From the NCBI RefSeq assembly GCF_000282335.1, contig NZ_AKJM01000058.1:1-64000 (forward strand): 64,000 nucleotides of DNA. The letters run 5' to 3'. This DNA comes from Pseudomonas sp. GM48 (GTDB lineage: Bacteria; Pseudomonadota; Gammaproteobacteria; Pseudomonadales; Pseudomonadaceae). Position numbers and translations under genes: made by a program. The notes beneath the pieces are model-generated. The model did not search any database. It was given only the letters and a program-made list of their open reading frames with translations, and was not told the DNA's origin. Below, in pieces: positions 35,300-46,650 of the stretch (position 1 is its first letter; each line of letters starts with the position of its first letter).

Positions 35300-35518
35300 T
35301 CAGTTCGCGCCCAACTTGAATTTGATGCTGTCTGAGGGCCACCAGACCCACGATGGCGGCGGCGTGTAGCAGCCTGGCTGATTGGCGGGTGTCGCGTCAC
35401 AGCGGACGGTGTAGCCCTTGCTGGTTATTTCTCTCCCGCCTTCGCCGGTGCCGCGCTCATTGTACAAAGAGCAGCCACCGAGCAAAGCGACAGCCAGTAA
35501 AACTGTTGTGTACTTCAT
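35300..35518 (-). CDS. Small lipoprotein
   Basis: The 72-residue precursor has a lipoprotein signal with lipobox L-L-G-G-C near residue 16 and a short mature part containing two more cysteines and the aromatic P-P-P-S-W-V-W-W-P-S. AAGGAGG lies 6 bases before the ATG at 35518. It resembles Pseudomonas small lipoproteins of unknown role. It ends 33 bases before the damaged gene's start, in the same direction. Confidence 0.75.
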   Translation of the reverse strand: MKYTTVLLAVALLGGCSLYNERGTGEGGREITSKGYTVRCDATPANQPGCYTPPPSWVWWPSDSIKFKLGAN

Positions 35519-35673
35519 AAATGCCTCCTTGCGTAGAGCGTACAGCTTAGCCATGAGTCCCGTCTGGTGCGGAATTTTTTTGTCTGGAGAATAAGTGATG
35601 ACTGCAACCGAACGAGGCCCCGAAACGCGTGGGCATTTGATGGACAAGCATCCTTGATTCAACTGCCGAACGA

Positions 35674-35699
35674 CTGCTATTGGCTGTGGATTCAACCGG
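35674..35699. repeat. 26-base sequence shared with 3699-3724
   Basis: Identical to the segment covering the IS30 remnant's end near 3.7 kb. It lies downstream of arsJ and is probably IS-derived debris. Confidence 0.6.
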
Positions 35700-35752
35700 G
35701 CGGTGCACCAAGTTGCTGTTTCTTCCGCTCGCATTCAGCCAGCGGCATCTCA

Positions 35753-36982
35753 TCATGTCGATGGAATTGCTTCGGCGTGCCTGGGCAAGGCGATTGAAAT
35801 CAGAGCGGCCAATATTACAAACGCCGTGGAAATCCACAGACAAGCCCCCAGCCCATAGGTCTGGTAAATCCAGCCGGACAGCACGGTGCCGAGCAGCCGC
35901 CCCAGAGCGTTGGACATGTAGTAGAAACCAACGTCCAGCGATACTCCGTCCTCTTTGGCATAGGAGACGATCAGGTAGCTGTGCAAGGATGAGTTCACCG
36001 CAAACAGCGCACCGAAGATCATCAACCCGCTCAGGAGTACAGTCTGGGGCGACCAGCCCGCCGAGAGACCGAGGGCGATGGCCGCCGGCAGGCCGGCCAG
36101 CAACGCCGCCCAAACGAAAGCCGCTCGCCCATCCGGGACGTGGCCATGCTTCTTCCCGGTGATGTTCGGGGCGAGAGACTGGACGATGCCATAACCGATG
36201 ACCCAAGCCGCCAGAAATCCACCCACCCACCAAAAGTCCCAGCCAAATACCTCACTCAGGTACACCGGCAAAGCGACGACAAACCACACATCGCGAGCAC
36301 CAAAGAGAAACAGCCGCGCAGCCGAGAGGATGTTGATCGCTCGGCTCTTGGAAAGCATCTCGCGGAACTTCGGCTTGGCCTTGGCTTTGCCCAGGTCCTT
36401 TTTCAGCAGGAGCAGGCTCGCAATCCAGACCAGCGCCAATACCGTTGCCATCAGTAGCACCGCCCCTCTGAAGGTCAGCCATGCCAGTAAGGCGCCGCCC
36501 AGGAAGAAGCCCACACCCTTGAGGGCGTTTTTTGAGCCGGTGAGGATAGCTATCCACTGATAAAGCGTGCCCTGTTGCTGGTTGGGTACCAGAAGCTTGA
36601 TCGTACTCTTGGCACTCATCTTGTTGAGGTCTTTGGCGATACCGGACAACGCCTGAGCGCCCATCACCCAAGGGATGGTCAGCCAGGCGGCTGGCACTGT
36701 GAGCATCAGCAAGGCGGCCACCTGGAGCCCCAGACCGATGTTCATCGTGCGATTCAAGCCCAGGCGAGCGCCGAGGTAGCCACCCACCAGGTTGGTGATG
36801 ACGCCGAAGATCTCGTAAAACAGGAACAGCGCGGCAATTTGCAGCGGCGAGTAGCCCAATGTGTGGAAATGCAGCACCACCAACATGCGCAGCGCACCAT
36901 CGGTGAGGGTAAAGGCCCAGTAATTGCCGGTGACCAGCAGATACTGCCGAACTTCCGGGGAAAGGGCTGACAACGCTTTCAT
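35753..36982 (-). CDS. arsJ: ArsJ, organoarsenical efflux MFS transporter
   Basis: The 409-residue protein has 11-12 membrane segments and the ArsJ N-terminus (Y-L-L-V-T-G-N-Y-W-A-F-T-L-T-D-G-A-L-R-M-L-V-V-L-H-F). ArsJ exports 1-arseno-3-phosphoglycerate, made by the partner dehydrogenase from glyceraldehyde-3-phosphate and arsenate. The gene follows the GAPDH gene by 11 bases in an arsR-gapdh-arsJ order, which confirms the assignment. Confidence 0.95.
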   Translation of the reverse strand: MKALSALSPEVRQYLLVTGNYWAFTLTDGALRMLVVLHFHTLGYSPLQIAALFLFYEIFGVITNLVGGYLGARLGLNRTMNIGLGLQVAALLMLTVPAAWLTIPWVMGAQALSGIAKDLNKMSAKSTIKLLVPNQQQGTLYQWIAILTGSKNALKGVGFFLGGALLAWLTFRGAVLLMATVLALVWIASLLLLKKDLGKAKAKPKFREMLSKSRAINILSAARLFLFGARDVWFVVALPVYLSEVFGWDFWWVGGFLAAWVIGYGIVQSLAPNITGKKHGHVPDGRAAFVWAALLAGLPAAIALGLSAGWSPQTVLLSGLMIFGALFAVNSSLHSYLIVSYAKEDGVSLDVGFYYMSNALGRLLGTVLSGWIYQTYGLGACLWISTAFVILAALISIALPRHAEAIPST

Positions 36983-36993
36983 GATCGCCCCTG

Positions 36994-37998
36994 TTAACTG
37001 GCCAGGCCGACCAGCCTGGCCAGTTCGACAACACGGTTGGCGTACCCCCACTCGTTGTCGTACCACGCGTAGATTTTCACTTGGGTGCCGTTCACCACCA
37101 TGGTCGAGAGTGCATCAATGATCGAGGAACGCGGATCGGTGCGGTAGTCGATTGAAACCAACGGGCGCTCCTCGTAGCCAAGGATGTTTTTCAGCGGGCC
37201 AGCGGCCGCCGCTTTGAGCAGGGCATTGACCTCATCCACCGAAGTCTCGCGCTCCACCTCAAATACGCAGTCGGTAAGAGAGGCATTGGCCAGCGGTACG
37301 CGCACGGCGTGGCCGTTCAGGCGGCCACGCAACTCTGGAAAAATCTCAGCAATCGCTGTCGCCGACCCGGTACTGGTCGGGATCAGGCTCATACCTGAAG
37401 CACGGGCTCGACGCAGGTCCTTGTGTGGCTGGTCGAGAATACTTTGGGTATTGGTCAGGTCGTGGATCGTGGTGATAGAGCCATGGCGAATACCCAGGTT
37501 TTCGTGGATCACTTTGACCACTGGAGCCAGGCAATTGGTGGTGCAGGATGCGGCGGTAACAATACGGTGCTGCGCCGGATCGAACAGGTGCTGATTGACG
37601 CCCATGACGATGTTCAGCGCCCCCTGTTCCTTCACCGGAGCACAAACCACCACGCGTTTCACACCATGTTCCAGATACGCCTGAAGCACGTCAACGGTCT
37701 TCATTTTGCCACTGGCCTCGATGACCAGGTCACAGCCGGACCAGTCAGTGTCGGCGATGGATTTGTTGGCTGTCACCCGCATGCGTCGACCGTCAATGAC
37801 CACATAGTCGCCATCGGCGCTGGCTTCGTTATGCCAACGGCCGTGCACCGAGTCGAAATTGAGCAGATGCGCATGAGTGATAGCGTCGCCAGAAGGGTCA
37901 TTGATTTGCACGAATTCAAACTCAGGCCAGTGCCAGGCCGCGCGCAAGGCAAGACGACCGATTCGACCGAAACCGTTGATACCTACTCTGATGCTCAT
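36994..37998 (-). CDS. Arsenate-linked glyceraldehyde-3-phosphate dehydrogenase
   Basis: A 334-residue GAPDH with I-N-G-F-G-R-I-G-R at the N-terminus and the catalytic S-C-T-T-N (cysteine near residue 150 on the alignment), plus the E-C-A... region replaced by C-A-P-V-K. The location between arsR and arsJ identifies it as the ars-operon isoform that uses arsenate as acceptor to form unstable 1-arseno-3-phosphoglycerate for export. The start ATG at 37998 opens the conserved Rossmann strand; the longer frame lacks similarity. Confidence 0.94.
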   Translation of the reverse strand: MSIRVGINGFGRIGRLALRAAWHWPEFEFVQINDPSGDAITHAHLLNFDSVHGRWHNEASADGDYVVIDGRRMRVTANKSIADTDWSGCDLVIEASGKMKTVDVLQAYLEHGVKRVVVCAPVKEQGALNIVMGVNQHLFDPAQHRIVTAASCTTNCLAPVVKVIHENLGIRHGSITTIHDLTNTQSILDQPHKDLRRARASGMSLIPTSTGSATAIAEIFPELRGRLNGHAVRVPLANASLTDCVFEVERETSVDEVNALLKAAAAGPLKNILGYEERPLVSIDYRTDPRSSIIDALSTMVVNGTQVKIYAWYDNEWGYANRVVELARLVGLAS

Positions 37999-38065
37999 AG
38001 CGTTGTTCTCTTTCGTGTGCTGTCTTCGGAGGGGCAGGACTGGCCTGATCGAATTGACTGTTACG

Positions 38066-38416
38066 TTAGCAGCAGACTGCCCTGCGCTCGGGGCGGCCAC
38101 CCATCTGATCAAGGCGCTTTTCGTCCCGGCTCAGCCAGTGTCGGTTGGCTTCGAGTGTCACCTGGAGTATGTCGACGACCCACTGTGGAAGTTCAGGGTG
38201 CACTCGATAGTAAATCCATTGATCTTGACGGCGATTTTCGAGCAGGCCGCAGGCGCGCAACTGAGCAAGGTGGCGTGAAACCTTGGATTGACTGTCATCC
38301 AGCGCCCAGATCAGTTCACACACGCAGAGTTCGCCTTGCGCACAGAGCATCAGCATGATTCTGGTGCGGGTTTCATCACCCAGGCATTTGAAGACAGTGG
38401 CAGGCAGGAGGCTCAT
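38066..38416 (-). CDS. arsR: ArsR-family arsenic repressor
   Basis: The 116-residue winged-helix protein has the metal-binding helix motif E-L-C-V-C-E-L (Cys pair near residues 31 and 33), [10 protein letters not shown] as recognition helix and a C-terminal C-C. This matches the As(III)-responsive ArsR group. It is first in the leftward ars unit, with a perfect dyad just upstream of its start. Derepression by As(III) would induce the whole unit. Confidence 0.93.
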   Translation of the reverse strand: MSLLPATVFKCLGDETRTRIMLMLCAQGELCVCELIWALDDSQSKVSRHLAQLRACGLLENRRQDQWIYYRVHPELPQWVVDILQVTLEANRHWLSRDEKRLDQMGGRPERRAVCC

Positions 38417-38426
38417 AGCACAGCTC

Positions 38427-38450
38427 GTATATTCGATAATGCGAATATAC
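38427..38450. promoter_or_regulatory. ArsR operator
   Basis: GTATATTCG at 38427-38435 and CGAATATAC at 38442-38450 form a perfect 9-bp dyad around a 6-base centre. It lies 11 bases upstream of the arsR start codon, as expected for an ArsR/SmtB operator. Confidence 0.75.
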
Positions 38451-38671
38451 AGATATTGTTGAAATGAGAAAGCCGACTTTTTCAACAGAGTCGGCCGAAA
38501 CCGACCAATTTATCCCTGCCGACCGGGTCTCTGGCAACGTACGAGAGCCCGCGCCCGGTAATCCAATCCTCAGCGCGACCTGCAAACAGCGCCAGATCTC
38601 AACTTCGCAAAACCCTCAAAGCAACCGTTCAATGGCAGAATCTCCTCAATTTGATCGATTTGGAGAACACC

Positions 38672-40537
38672 ATGCTTCGTGCGTTTGAACGAAGGCTCGA
38701 CCCCTTTCCTCCAGACGAGGTACCACCGCCACCCGACGGTCTGGCTCGCTTCCTGTGGGCCTGTACGCGGGGCGCCCGCGGTTACATCCTTGCGCTTGCG
38801 CTACTAAGTGCCGCTGTGTCGATTTACGAAGCCTGGCTGTTTTCCTTCCTCGGGCAGGTCGTGGACCTGCTCTCGACCTGGCAGGCCGGCGGTGAAGCGG
38901 CTGCTCAGGAAAGTCGCGTGTTGTGGGGCATGGGCATTGTAATGGTGACCAGTGTCGGGCTGGTGGCGTTGCGCACCATGGTGCAGCACCAGATATTAGC
39001 GATTAACTTGCCGTTGCGGCTGCGCTGGGACTTCCATCGCCTGATGCTGCGACAAAGCCTTTCGTTTTTTTCCGATGAGTTTTCCGGCCGAGTCACTACC
39101 AAGGTGATGCAGACTGCGCTAGCGGTGCGCGACGTGCTATTCACCCTGATCGAGATCGCACCCGGGATCGGCGTGTATTTCATTGCGATCATCGCACTGG
39201 CCGGCGGCTTCGCTCTGAAACTGATGCTGCCTTTCGTTGCCTGGGTCGTGTTGTTCGGCCTGGCCATGCTGTACTTCGTGCCCCGTCTGGGGAAAGTCGG
39301 GCAGGAACAGGCGAATGCGCGGTCGATGATGACCGGGCGTATTTCAGACGCCTACACGAACATCTCTACGGTGAAGCTGTTCTCCCACTCCAATCGTGAA
39401 GCGCACTTTGCGCGTGCAGCGATGGAGGATTTCAAGCAAACCGGTTTTCGCCAGATGCGCCTGGTAAGCCAGTTCGAGATCGTTAACCAGGCATTGGTGG
39501 TGGCGTTGATCATGGCAGCAGGTGGTTATGCCCTGTGGCTATGGCACCAGGGTGAGGTCGGCGCAGGTGCCGTGGCGGCAATCATCGCCATGGCGTTGCG
39601 TATCAATGGCATGTCGAACTGGATCATGTGGCAAATGACCTCGCTGTTCGAGAGCATCGGCACCGTACAGGATGGCATGGCGACGCTGACCTTGGGCACC
39701 AAGGTGCAGGACGCACCGGGTGCCGGCGTGCTAGTGACTTCCGGTGGCGCGGTAACCTTCGATAAGGTGAGCTTCAACTACAATGGCGAACGCCAGGTGC
39801 TCGATGGCCTGAGCCTGAGCATCCGCCCGGGTGAAAAAATCGGCCTGGTTGGCCGCTCTGGCGCCGGCAAATCCACGCTTATCAACTTGCTGCTGCGTTT
39901 CTATGACGTCGACAGCGGGGAGATTCGCATCGACGGCCAAAACATCGCACAAGTGACGCAAGACAGTCTGCGCGGCGCCATCGGCATGGTCACGCAGGAT
40001 ACCTCCCTGCTGCACCGTTCCATTCGCGACAACATCGCCTACGGCCGTCCTGATGCGACCGACGCGCAAATCCGCAGCGCCGCGGCCAATGCCCAGGCCG
40101 ATGAGTTCATCAGCCAACTGAGCGACCGGCAAGGCCATACCGGCTACGACACCCTTGTGGGTGAACGGGGCATCAAGCTGTCGGGCGGCCAGCGCCAACG
40201 CGTCGCGATTGCCCGGGTTATGCTCAAGAACGCCCCGATCCTGCTTCTTGATGAGGCCACCAGCGCGCTGGACTCGGAAGTCGAAGTGGCCATTCAGGAA
40301 AGCCTCGATGAAATGATGCAGGGCAAGACTGTGATCGCCATCGCCCATCGGCTGTCCACGATTGCGGCCATGGACCGACTCATCGTCATGGATGACGGAC
40401 GCATCATCGAACAGGGCACCCACACCGAATTGCTCGGGAAAAACGGCGTCTATGCGCGGCTATGGCAGCATCAAAGCGGCGGATTCCTGGGGGAGGATAA
40501 GGGAGTGGTCGAGGCGATGGATCAGGCGTCAGCGTGA
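38672..40537 (+). CDS. ABC exporter, fused permease-ATPase
   Basis: A 621-residue half-transporter: six membrane helices in the first ~330 residues, then an ATPase domain with Walker A G-R-S-G-A-G-K-S-T, signature L-S-G-G-Q-R-Q-R, Walker B I-L-L-L-D-E-A-T-S and H-loop A-H-R-L-S-T. It would work as a dimer of the MsbA/multidrug exporter type. TTGGAG precedes the ATG at 38672. It diverges from the ars unit across 255 bases. Substrate unknown. Confidence 0.9.
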   Translation: MLRAFERRLDPFPPDEVPPPPDGLARFLWACTRGARGYILALALLSAAVSIYEAWLFSFLGQVVDLLSTWQAGGEAAAQESRVLWGMGIVMVTSVGLVALRTMVQHQILAINLPLRLRWDFHRLMLRQSLSFFSDEFSGRVTTKVMQTALAVRDVLFTLIEIAPGIGVYFIAIIALAGGFALKLMLPFVAWVVLFGLAMLYFVPRLGKVGQEQANARSMMTGRISDAYTNISTVKLFSHSNREAHFARAAMEDFKQTGFRQMRLVSQFEIVNQALVVALIMAAGGYALWLWHQGEVGAGAVAAIIAMALRINGMSNWIMWQMTSLFESIGTVQDGMATLTLGTKVQDAPGAGVLVTSGGAVTFDKVSFNYNGERQVLDGLSLSIRPGEKIGLVGRSGAGKSTLINLLLRFYDVDSGEIRIDGQNIAQVTQDSLRGAIGMVTQDTSLLHRSIRDNIAYGRPDATDAQIRSAAANAQADEFISQLSDRQGHTGYDTLVGERGIKLSGGQRQRVAIARVMLKNAPILLLDEATSALDSEVEVAIQESLDEMMQGKTVIAIAHRLSTIAAMDRLIVMDDGRIIEQGTHTELLGKNGVYARLWQHQSGGFLGEDKGVVEAMDQASA

Positions 40538-40557
40538 TCAGCGTAAATCAAAGGCAT

Positions 40558-40650
40558 GTTTCTGGCCGATAGCTGCCTGACGCGATGGGCTGAAATCAAC
40601 CCAAAGCCGACTGTGATGACAGGCGGCTTTGGGATTGAATCGGTCATGTA
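40558..40650. repeat. Dispersed palindromic intergenic repeat
   Basis: TTTCTGGCCGATAGCTGCCTG, GGCTGAAATCAACCCAAAGC and an inverted GGCGGCTTTGGGATTGAATC make a long, double copy of the family between convergent genes. Confidence 0.6.
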
Positions 40651-40701
40651 AGCGGTTTTTTGCGATTGCCGACGCCATGACCGGCCGTTTGATAGACGAC
40701 G

Positions 40702-43599
<2,898 letters not shown>

Positions 43600-43938
43600 C
43601 GCAAACACCTCTGACGGGTTCCTCGGAGCGCGTGGCAATATGGGGGCAACGAGCCACGACTTCCTGGCCCGGCTGGCGAAACGCTGGATTTCGAGCAGGG
43701 ATATTGACGACGCAACTTTCCTGCCAAAAATGACAGGAAGTGACCAGTGGCTCTACGCCATACCTCCTTGTCTGCTGGCTTTGAGCAGGCGCATGAGAAA
43801 CCGGGGTGAAAGCCCCGATGGCGGGGAATATTCCCCAATATAGGGTGCGATTGTGGTTTTTTTGGGGCTACGAGAAGTGGCCACTTTATGAATGTATCGA
43901 TGGCCGCTTGTGGCTTTTGCTGCCGTTCATGGAGGACG
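43600..43938. other. Intergenic, no gene recognised
   Basis: This is the upstream region of the multicopper oxidase. It contains GGGGTGAAAGCCCC-like and GGGGAATATTCCCC inverted stretches near 43804-43837 and no convincing coding frame. Confidence 0.4.
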
Positions 43939-44027
43939 ACTATTGGCCGATTTCTGCCTGTCACGATTGGCCGAAATCACCAACCCATTGCTGACATTTA
44001 GGATTGCTGAAGTCAGCCCAAAGTAGC
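43939..44027. repeat. Dispersed palindromic intergenic repeat
   Basis: ATTGGCCGATTTCTGCCTGTC with the inverse half ATTGGCCGAAATCAC, then GCTGAAGTCAGCCCAAAG, matches the family. It directly precedes the LysR remnant. Confidence 0.65.
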
Positions 44028-44048
44028 CCCTGGGCGTTACCGAGTCGC

Positions 44049-44198
44049 TCAGCGTACGGTTTCGATGCGCTTGCCCTCCAGGGACCAGGGGCGGTGCACA
44101 AGGTCCGAAAGGATCGCAACTCCGCTGCCGTTGGCCACCATGCTGCGCACTGCTTCCACAGAGCTGGTGCGCACGCAAACGTTGGGCGATATAGGAAG
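44049..44198 (-). pseudogene. LysR-family regulator, C-terminal remnant
   Basis: The minus strand ending at 44049 reads S-P-N-V-C-V-R-T-S-S-V-E-A-V-R-S-M-V-A-N, then G-S-G-V-A-I-L-S-D-L-V and R-P-W-S-L-E-G. This is the distal part of a LysR effector domain. No DNA-binding part is present upstream, where the DNA becomes AT-rich and non-coding (44199-44526, no gene seen). Confidence 0.65.
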
Positions 44199-44526
44199 AT
44201 GAAGTAATAAAGTAGGAGGAGGGCGGGTTGGGATAGTAGTCTTGCTGCTTGCATCGCAGATGCACGCTTATATAACGTCATAGCCAGGATCGTGAAGGAC
44301 TCCGAGGTTACTTATCAGCGGGCTACATATAACTAAACTAAACAGTCATTTAGCATAGTTATAATCTATAGTTATCAATAGAAGAGGTTAGCTCATCCTT
44401 GTGCGCTACCTTCCAAATTTGTACGGTATCTTTCAAGGGCACGCATAATCGGAACGTGTAATCGGTAACAAGCCCCGTAAATCAAGGGCTCCAGCCATCT
44501 GCGACGGCCATTCAAAGGAGTATGCA

Positions 44527-45066
44527 ATGGGTCATTTTCCAAGCTGGATGCTTCAAAACGCTCACAATTACCTGAGCTGCTGAAGTTTTGGACACGCAGA
44601 ACCTGCCGCACGCTGCCCAAGTCAACGCGGCGATTGGTATGGAATCCTGCTCAAGAGCTTTATTTCTGTGCCTGACCAGCATCAAGGTACATCCGGCGAA
44701 ACCTACAAACTCGACGCCGTAGCGTTGGCCGCAGCTCACCAGCATCTGCAAAGCGCTGACAAAACCAGCCATAAAAACCCTGATAGGCATGATTTGTTGA
44801 CGTTGTTCCATGCGATGCCCGAAGCGATTCGTCGCAGCTTGGCCCTGGACAGTCAGGAAGATTCCTTCGAGAGATACCGCGACGTGTTCACCAACAGCCG
44901 ATATCCGTATGAGTCGAGCAGCTGGAAATTTTCCGATCCGGTACTGATGAGATTACTGCGGTGGACGCTGGCCAACGTGGTTGGCTATTACAAGGAGCAA
45001 GGTTCGCAGGATCCATACGTCCTGGATTACATCGCTGAGGTGCAGGCACGAGCTGCAGGAGAGTGA
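44527..45066 (+). pseudogene. HEPN-like domain gene with two compensating frameshifts
   Basis: AAGGAG lies 6 bases before ATG 44527, giving F-P-S-W-M-L-Q-N-A-H-N-Y-L and then an in-frame TGA at 44581. Shifting frame restores A-E-V-L-D-T-Q-N-L-P-H-A-A-Q-V-N and A-A-I-G-M-E-S to about 44665, after which the original frame resumes (Y-K-L-D-A-V-A-L, H-D-L-L-T-L-F and a tyrosine-rich R-Y-P-Y-E). The joined protein of about 180 residues resembles HEPN-type proteins. The canonical R-x4-6-H motif is not evident. Confidence 0.5.
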
Positions 45067-45125
45067 TCGAGGCCTGGGCCTGGCTTCAAATCTGTCCTGT
45101 CACTGCCCGCAACAAGCTATAGGAT

Positions 45126-45153
45126 GCTTCGCATAATGTATATTATGTTAAAC
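45126..45153 (+). other. dif: dif-like XerC/XerD recombination site
   Basis: The 28-base site consists of GCTTCGCATAA (XerC arm), TGTATA (central region) and TTATGTTAAAC (XerD arm). It matches the E. coli dif arrangement (arms ending CGCATAA and starting TTATGTTAAA, same centre) with differences only at the outer ends. It marks either the chromosome terminus or a dif site captured by an Xer-using element. Confidence 0.85.
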
Positions 45154-45608
45154 AATATGTTTAAACGGAACGCCCTGCCTTCATGTCTGTGGAAGAACGC
45201 CGGACTAAAAAGTTGAAAACTAGAAAACTAATTTTTTGAAAAAACGGATAGTACGCCGAAGGAAATTTTTAGATAAAACTGGAAGGAAACGGTTGTTAAC
45301 CTGCTTCTGAGCGCTATCTATCAATTACTTCGCCCCCCCATACGGACTTCTATCTTGCTGCCGCCGTATCAGGAAATTATTTCGAAAGTGCCTCCGTATC
45401 AGGATGTTCCTTCTCAGATGCCGCGCAATCCGCTGTTTACTTCTGAAAACAATGAAACTATTGCTCTGATGCTCAGCAAAAGGACTGTTCTTGAGAAAAA
45501 TATTGCACACTCCCAATCAGAGCCGTTCCTGGAATCACCTTTTCCGTATACGCATGCATCTGGTGTTGACTGCCCTATGTCCAATGGCGGATCGTGTTTT
45601 TTTGCTCA
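45154..45608. other. AT-rich region beside dif, no gene recognised
   Basis: The segment is more AT-rich than its surroundings. It holds a direct repeat of CCGTATCAGGA at 45364-45374 and 45394-45404. Open frames here look random. Confidence 0.4.
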
Positions 45609-46040
45609 ATGGATCCTACTATGGCTGCGCATCGGGATACCGCCTTTCGGGAGCAGCAAATGCTCGAGCTCGCGAAGAAAGCCATCCTCGATAGTGGTGA
45701 CTTTCTCTCTCTGGACCAAACTGCTCAGCGACTTGGCCTGCCCCCTACGACTCTGGATGAATGGGAAGCTGAAGGACAGATTTTTTCAATACAGCACGCG
45801 GGCTGCTCATTGTTTCCAAAATATGCCTTCCAGGACGTTGCTGGGCACGAGCCGGTACCTGATCTGAAGGTGATACTCGATGTATTGAGAACGACAAAAG
45901 ATGAATGGGGAATCGCATTTTGGTTTGCCTCTAGCAACGGATTCCTCGGAAGCCATCGACCGCAGGAAATGCTTTGTTCGGATGCCGATAAGGTGATGCT
46001 TGCGGCCAGAGATGAGGTCTCAGGTATTACCCACGGATAG
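45609..46040 (+). CDS. Orphan Xre/MbcA/ParS-type antitoxin-like protein
   Basis: The predicted protein has 143 residues. The N-terminal half holds a helix-turn-helix (F-L-S-L-D-Q-T-A-Q-R-L-G-L-P-P-T-T-L-D). The C-terminal half (V-I-L-D-V-L-R-T-T-K-D-E-W-G-I-A-F-W-F, F-L-G-S-H-R-P-Q-E-M-L, a final A-A-R-D-E) matches the plan of toxin-binding domains in MbcA/ParS/Xre antitoxins. No RES-type toxin gene is adjacent. The start may be 45609 or 45621; no strong ribosome site is seen. Confidence 0.55.
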   Translation: MDPTMAAHRDTAFREQQMLELAKKAILDSGDFLSLDQTAQRLGLPPTTLDEWEAEGQIFSIQHAGCSLFPKYAFQDVAGHEPVPDLKVILDVLRTTKDEWGIAFWFASSNGFLGSHRPQEMLCSDADKVMLAARDEVSGITHG

Positions 46041-46120
46041 ACAAGAAGGGTTCGACACATGTGTAATAACCGATAACTGTCAGACACGGATATTGCATAG
46101 CGACCCGTGAGACACACAAG

Positions 46121-46342
46121 CTAGTGCCATCCGCACCGCTTTGGACCATTTATATCACGCCCCCTCAGCCGCAGTTCGACACCTTCGGTGGTTTCCACAA
46201 GCTCAATTTTCTCCAGCTCAGCAACGAGCGTCTTACTGTCCAGCAATATCTCAAGAGAGTCCGTAGTGAATCCTGATTGGTGGCCATTCAATTGCAACGA
46301 TTCTAAACATGAGCGCAAATTGACGGTCGAGACGATGAGCAA
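46121..46342 (-). CDS. Possible short protein or gene fragment
   Basis: The 73-codon frame has a plausible composition (D-S-L-E-I-L-L-D-S, E-L-E-K-I-E-L-V-E-T-T-E-G-V-E-L-R-L-R-G) but no ribosome site or known family. It could be the end of a decayed gene. The rest of 46041-46650 shows no recognisable gene. Confidence 0.3.
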   Translation of the reverse strand: MLIVSTVNLRSCLESLQLNGHQSGFTTDSLEILLDSKTLVAELEKIELVETTEGVELRLRGRDINGPKRCGWH

Positions 46343-46650
46343 TCGCTCCTAGCGTACTTACTATATGGCCCAGGGATCTGCCGCTCGTGTGAGAGACGAG
46401 TACGTCGGGCGTTATCTCGAGAATATCGCCCCTCCCTAAAGCTCTCTCCCCTGCCCTCATCACAGGAACAAACGCCGCTGATTACCATGCTGAAGGTCGC
46501 GCATGAAGGTTCAGCTCAATTTTCTGACCGCTATCGCGGAATCCACTAGAGAAATTGCTCCAATGGTGGATCAGTCAATTCAATTCTACCCAGTTTATCC
46601 CGGATCAGGATTGATCAATGATGGCTCCATCACTACTGAGGAGCCCCCCA

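Noticed and set aside
37423..38358. 311-codon rightward frame over gapdh and arsR
   Set aside because: It overlaps two clear genes on the other strand and has no recognisable domain.
45325..45867. Open frames in the AT-rich stretch after dif
   Set aside because: Composition and lack of ribosome sites make them look random, and one overlaps the antitoxin-like gene in another frame.
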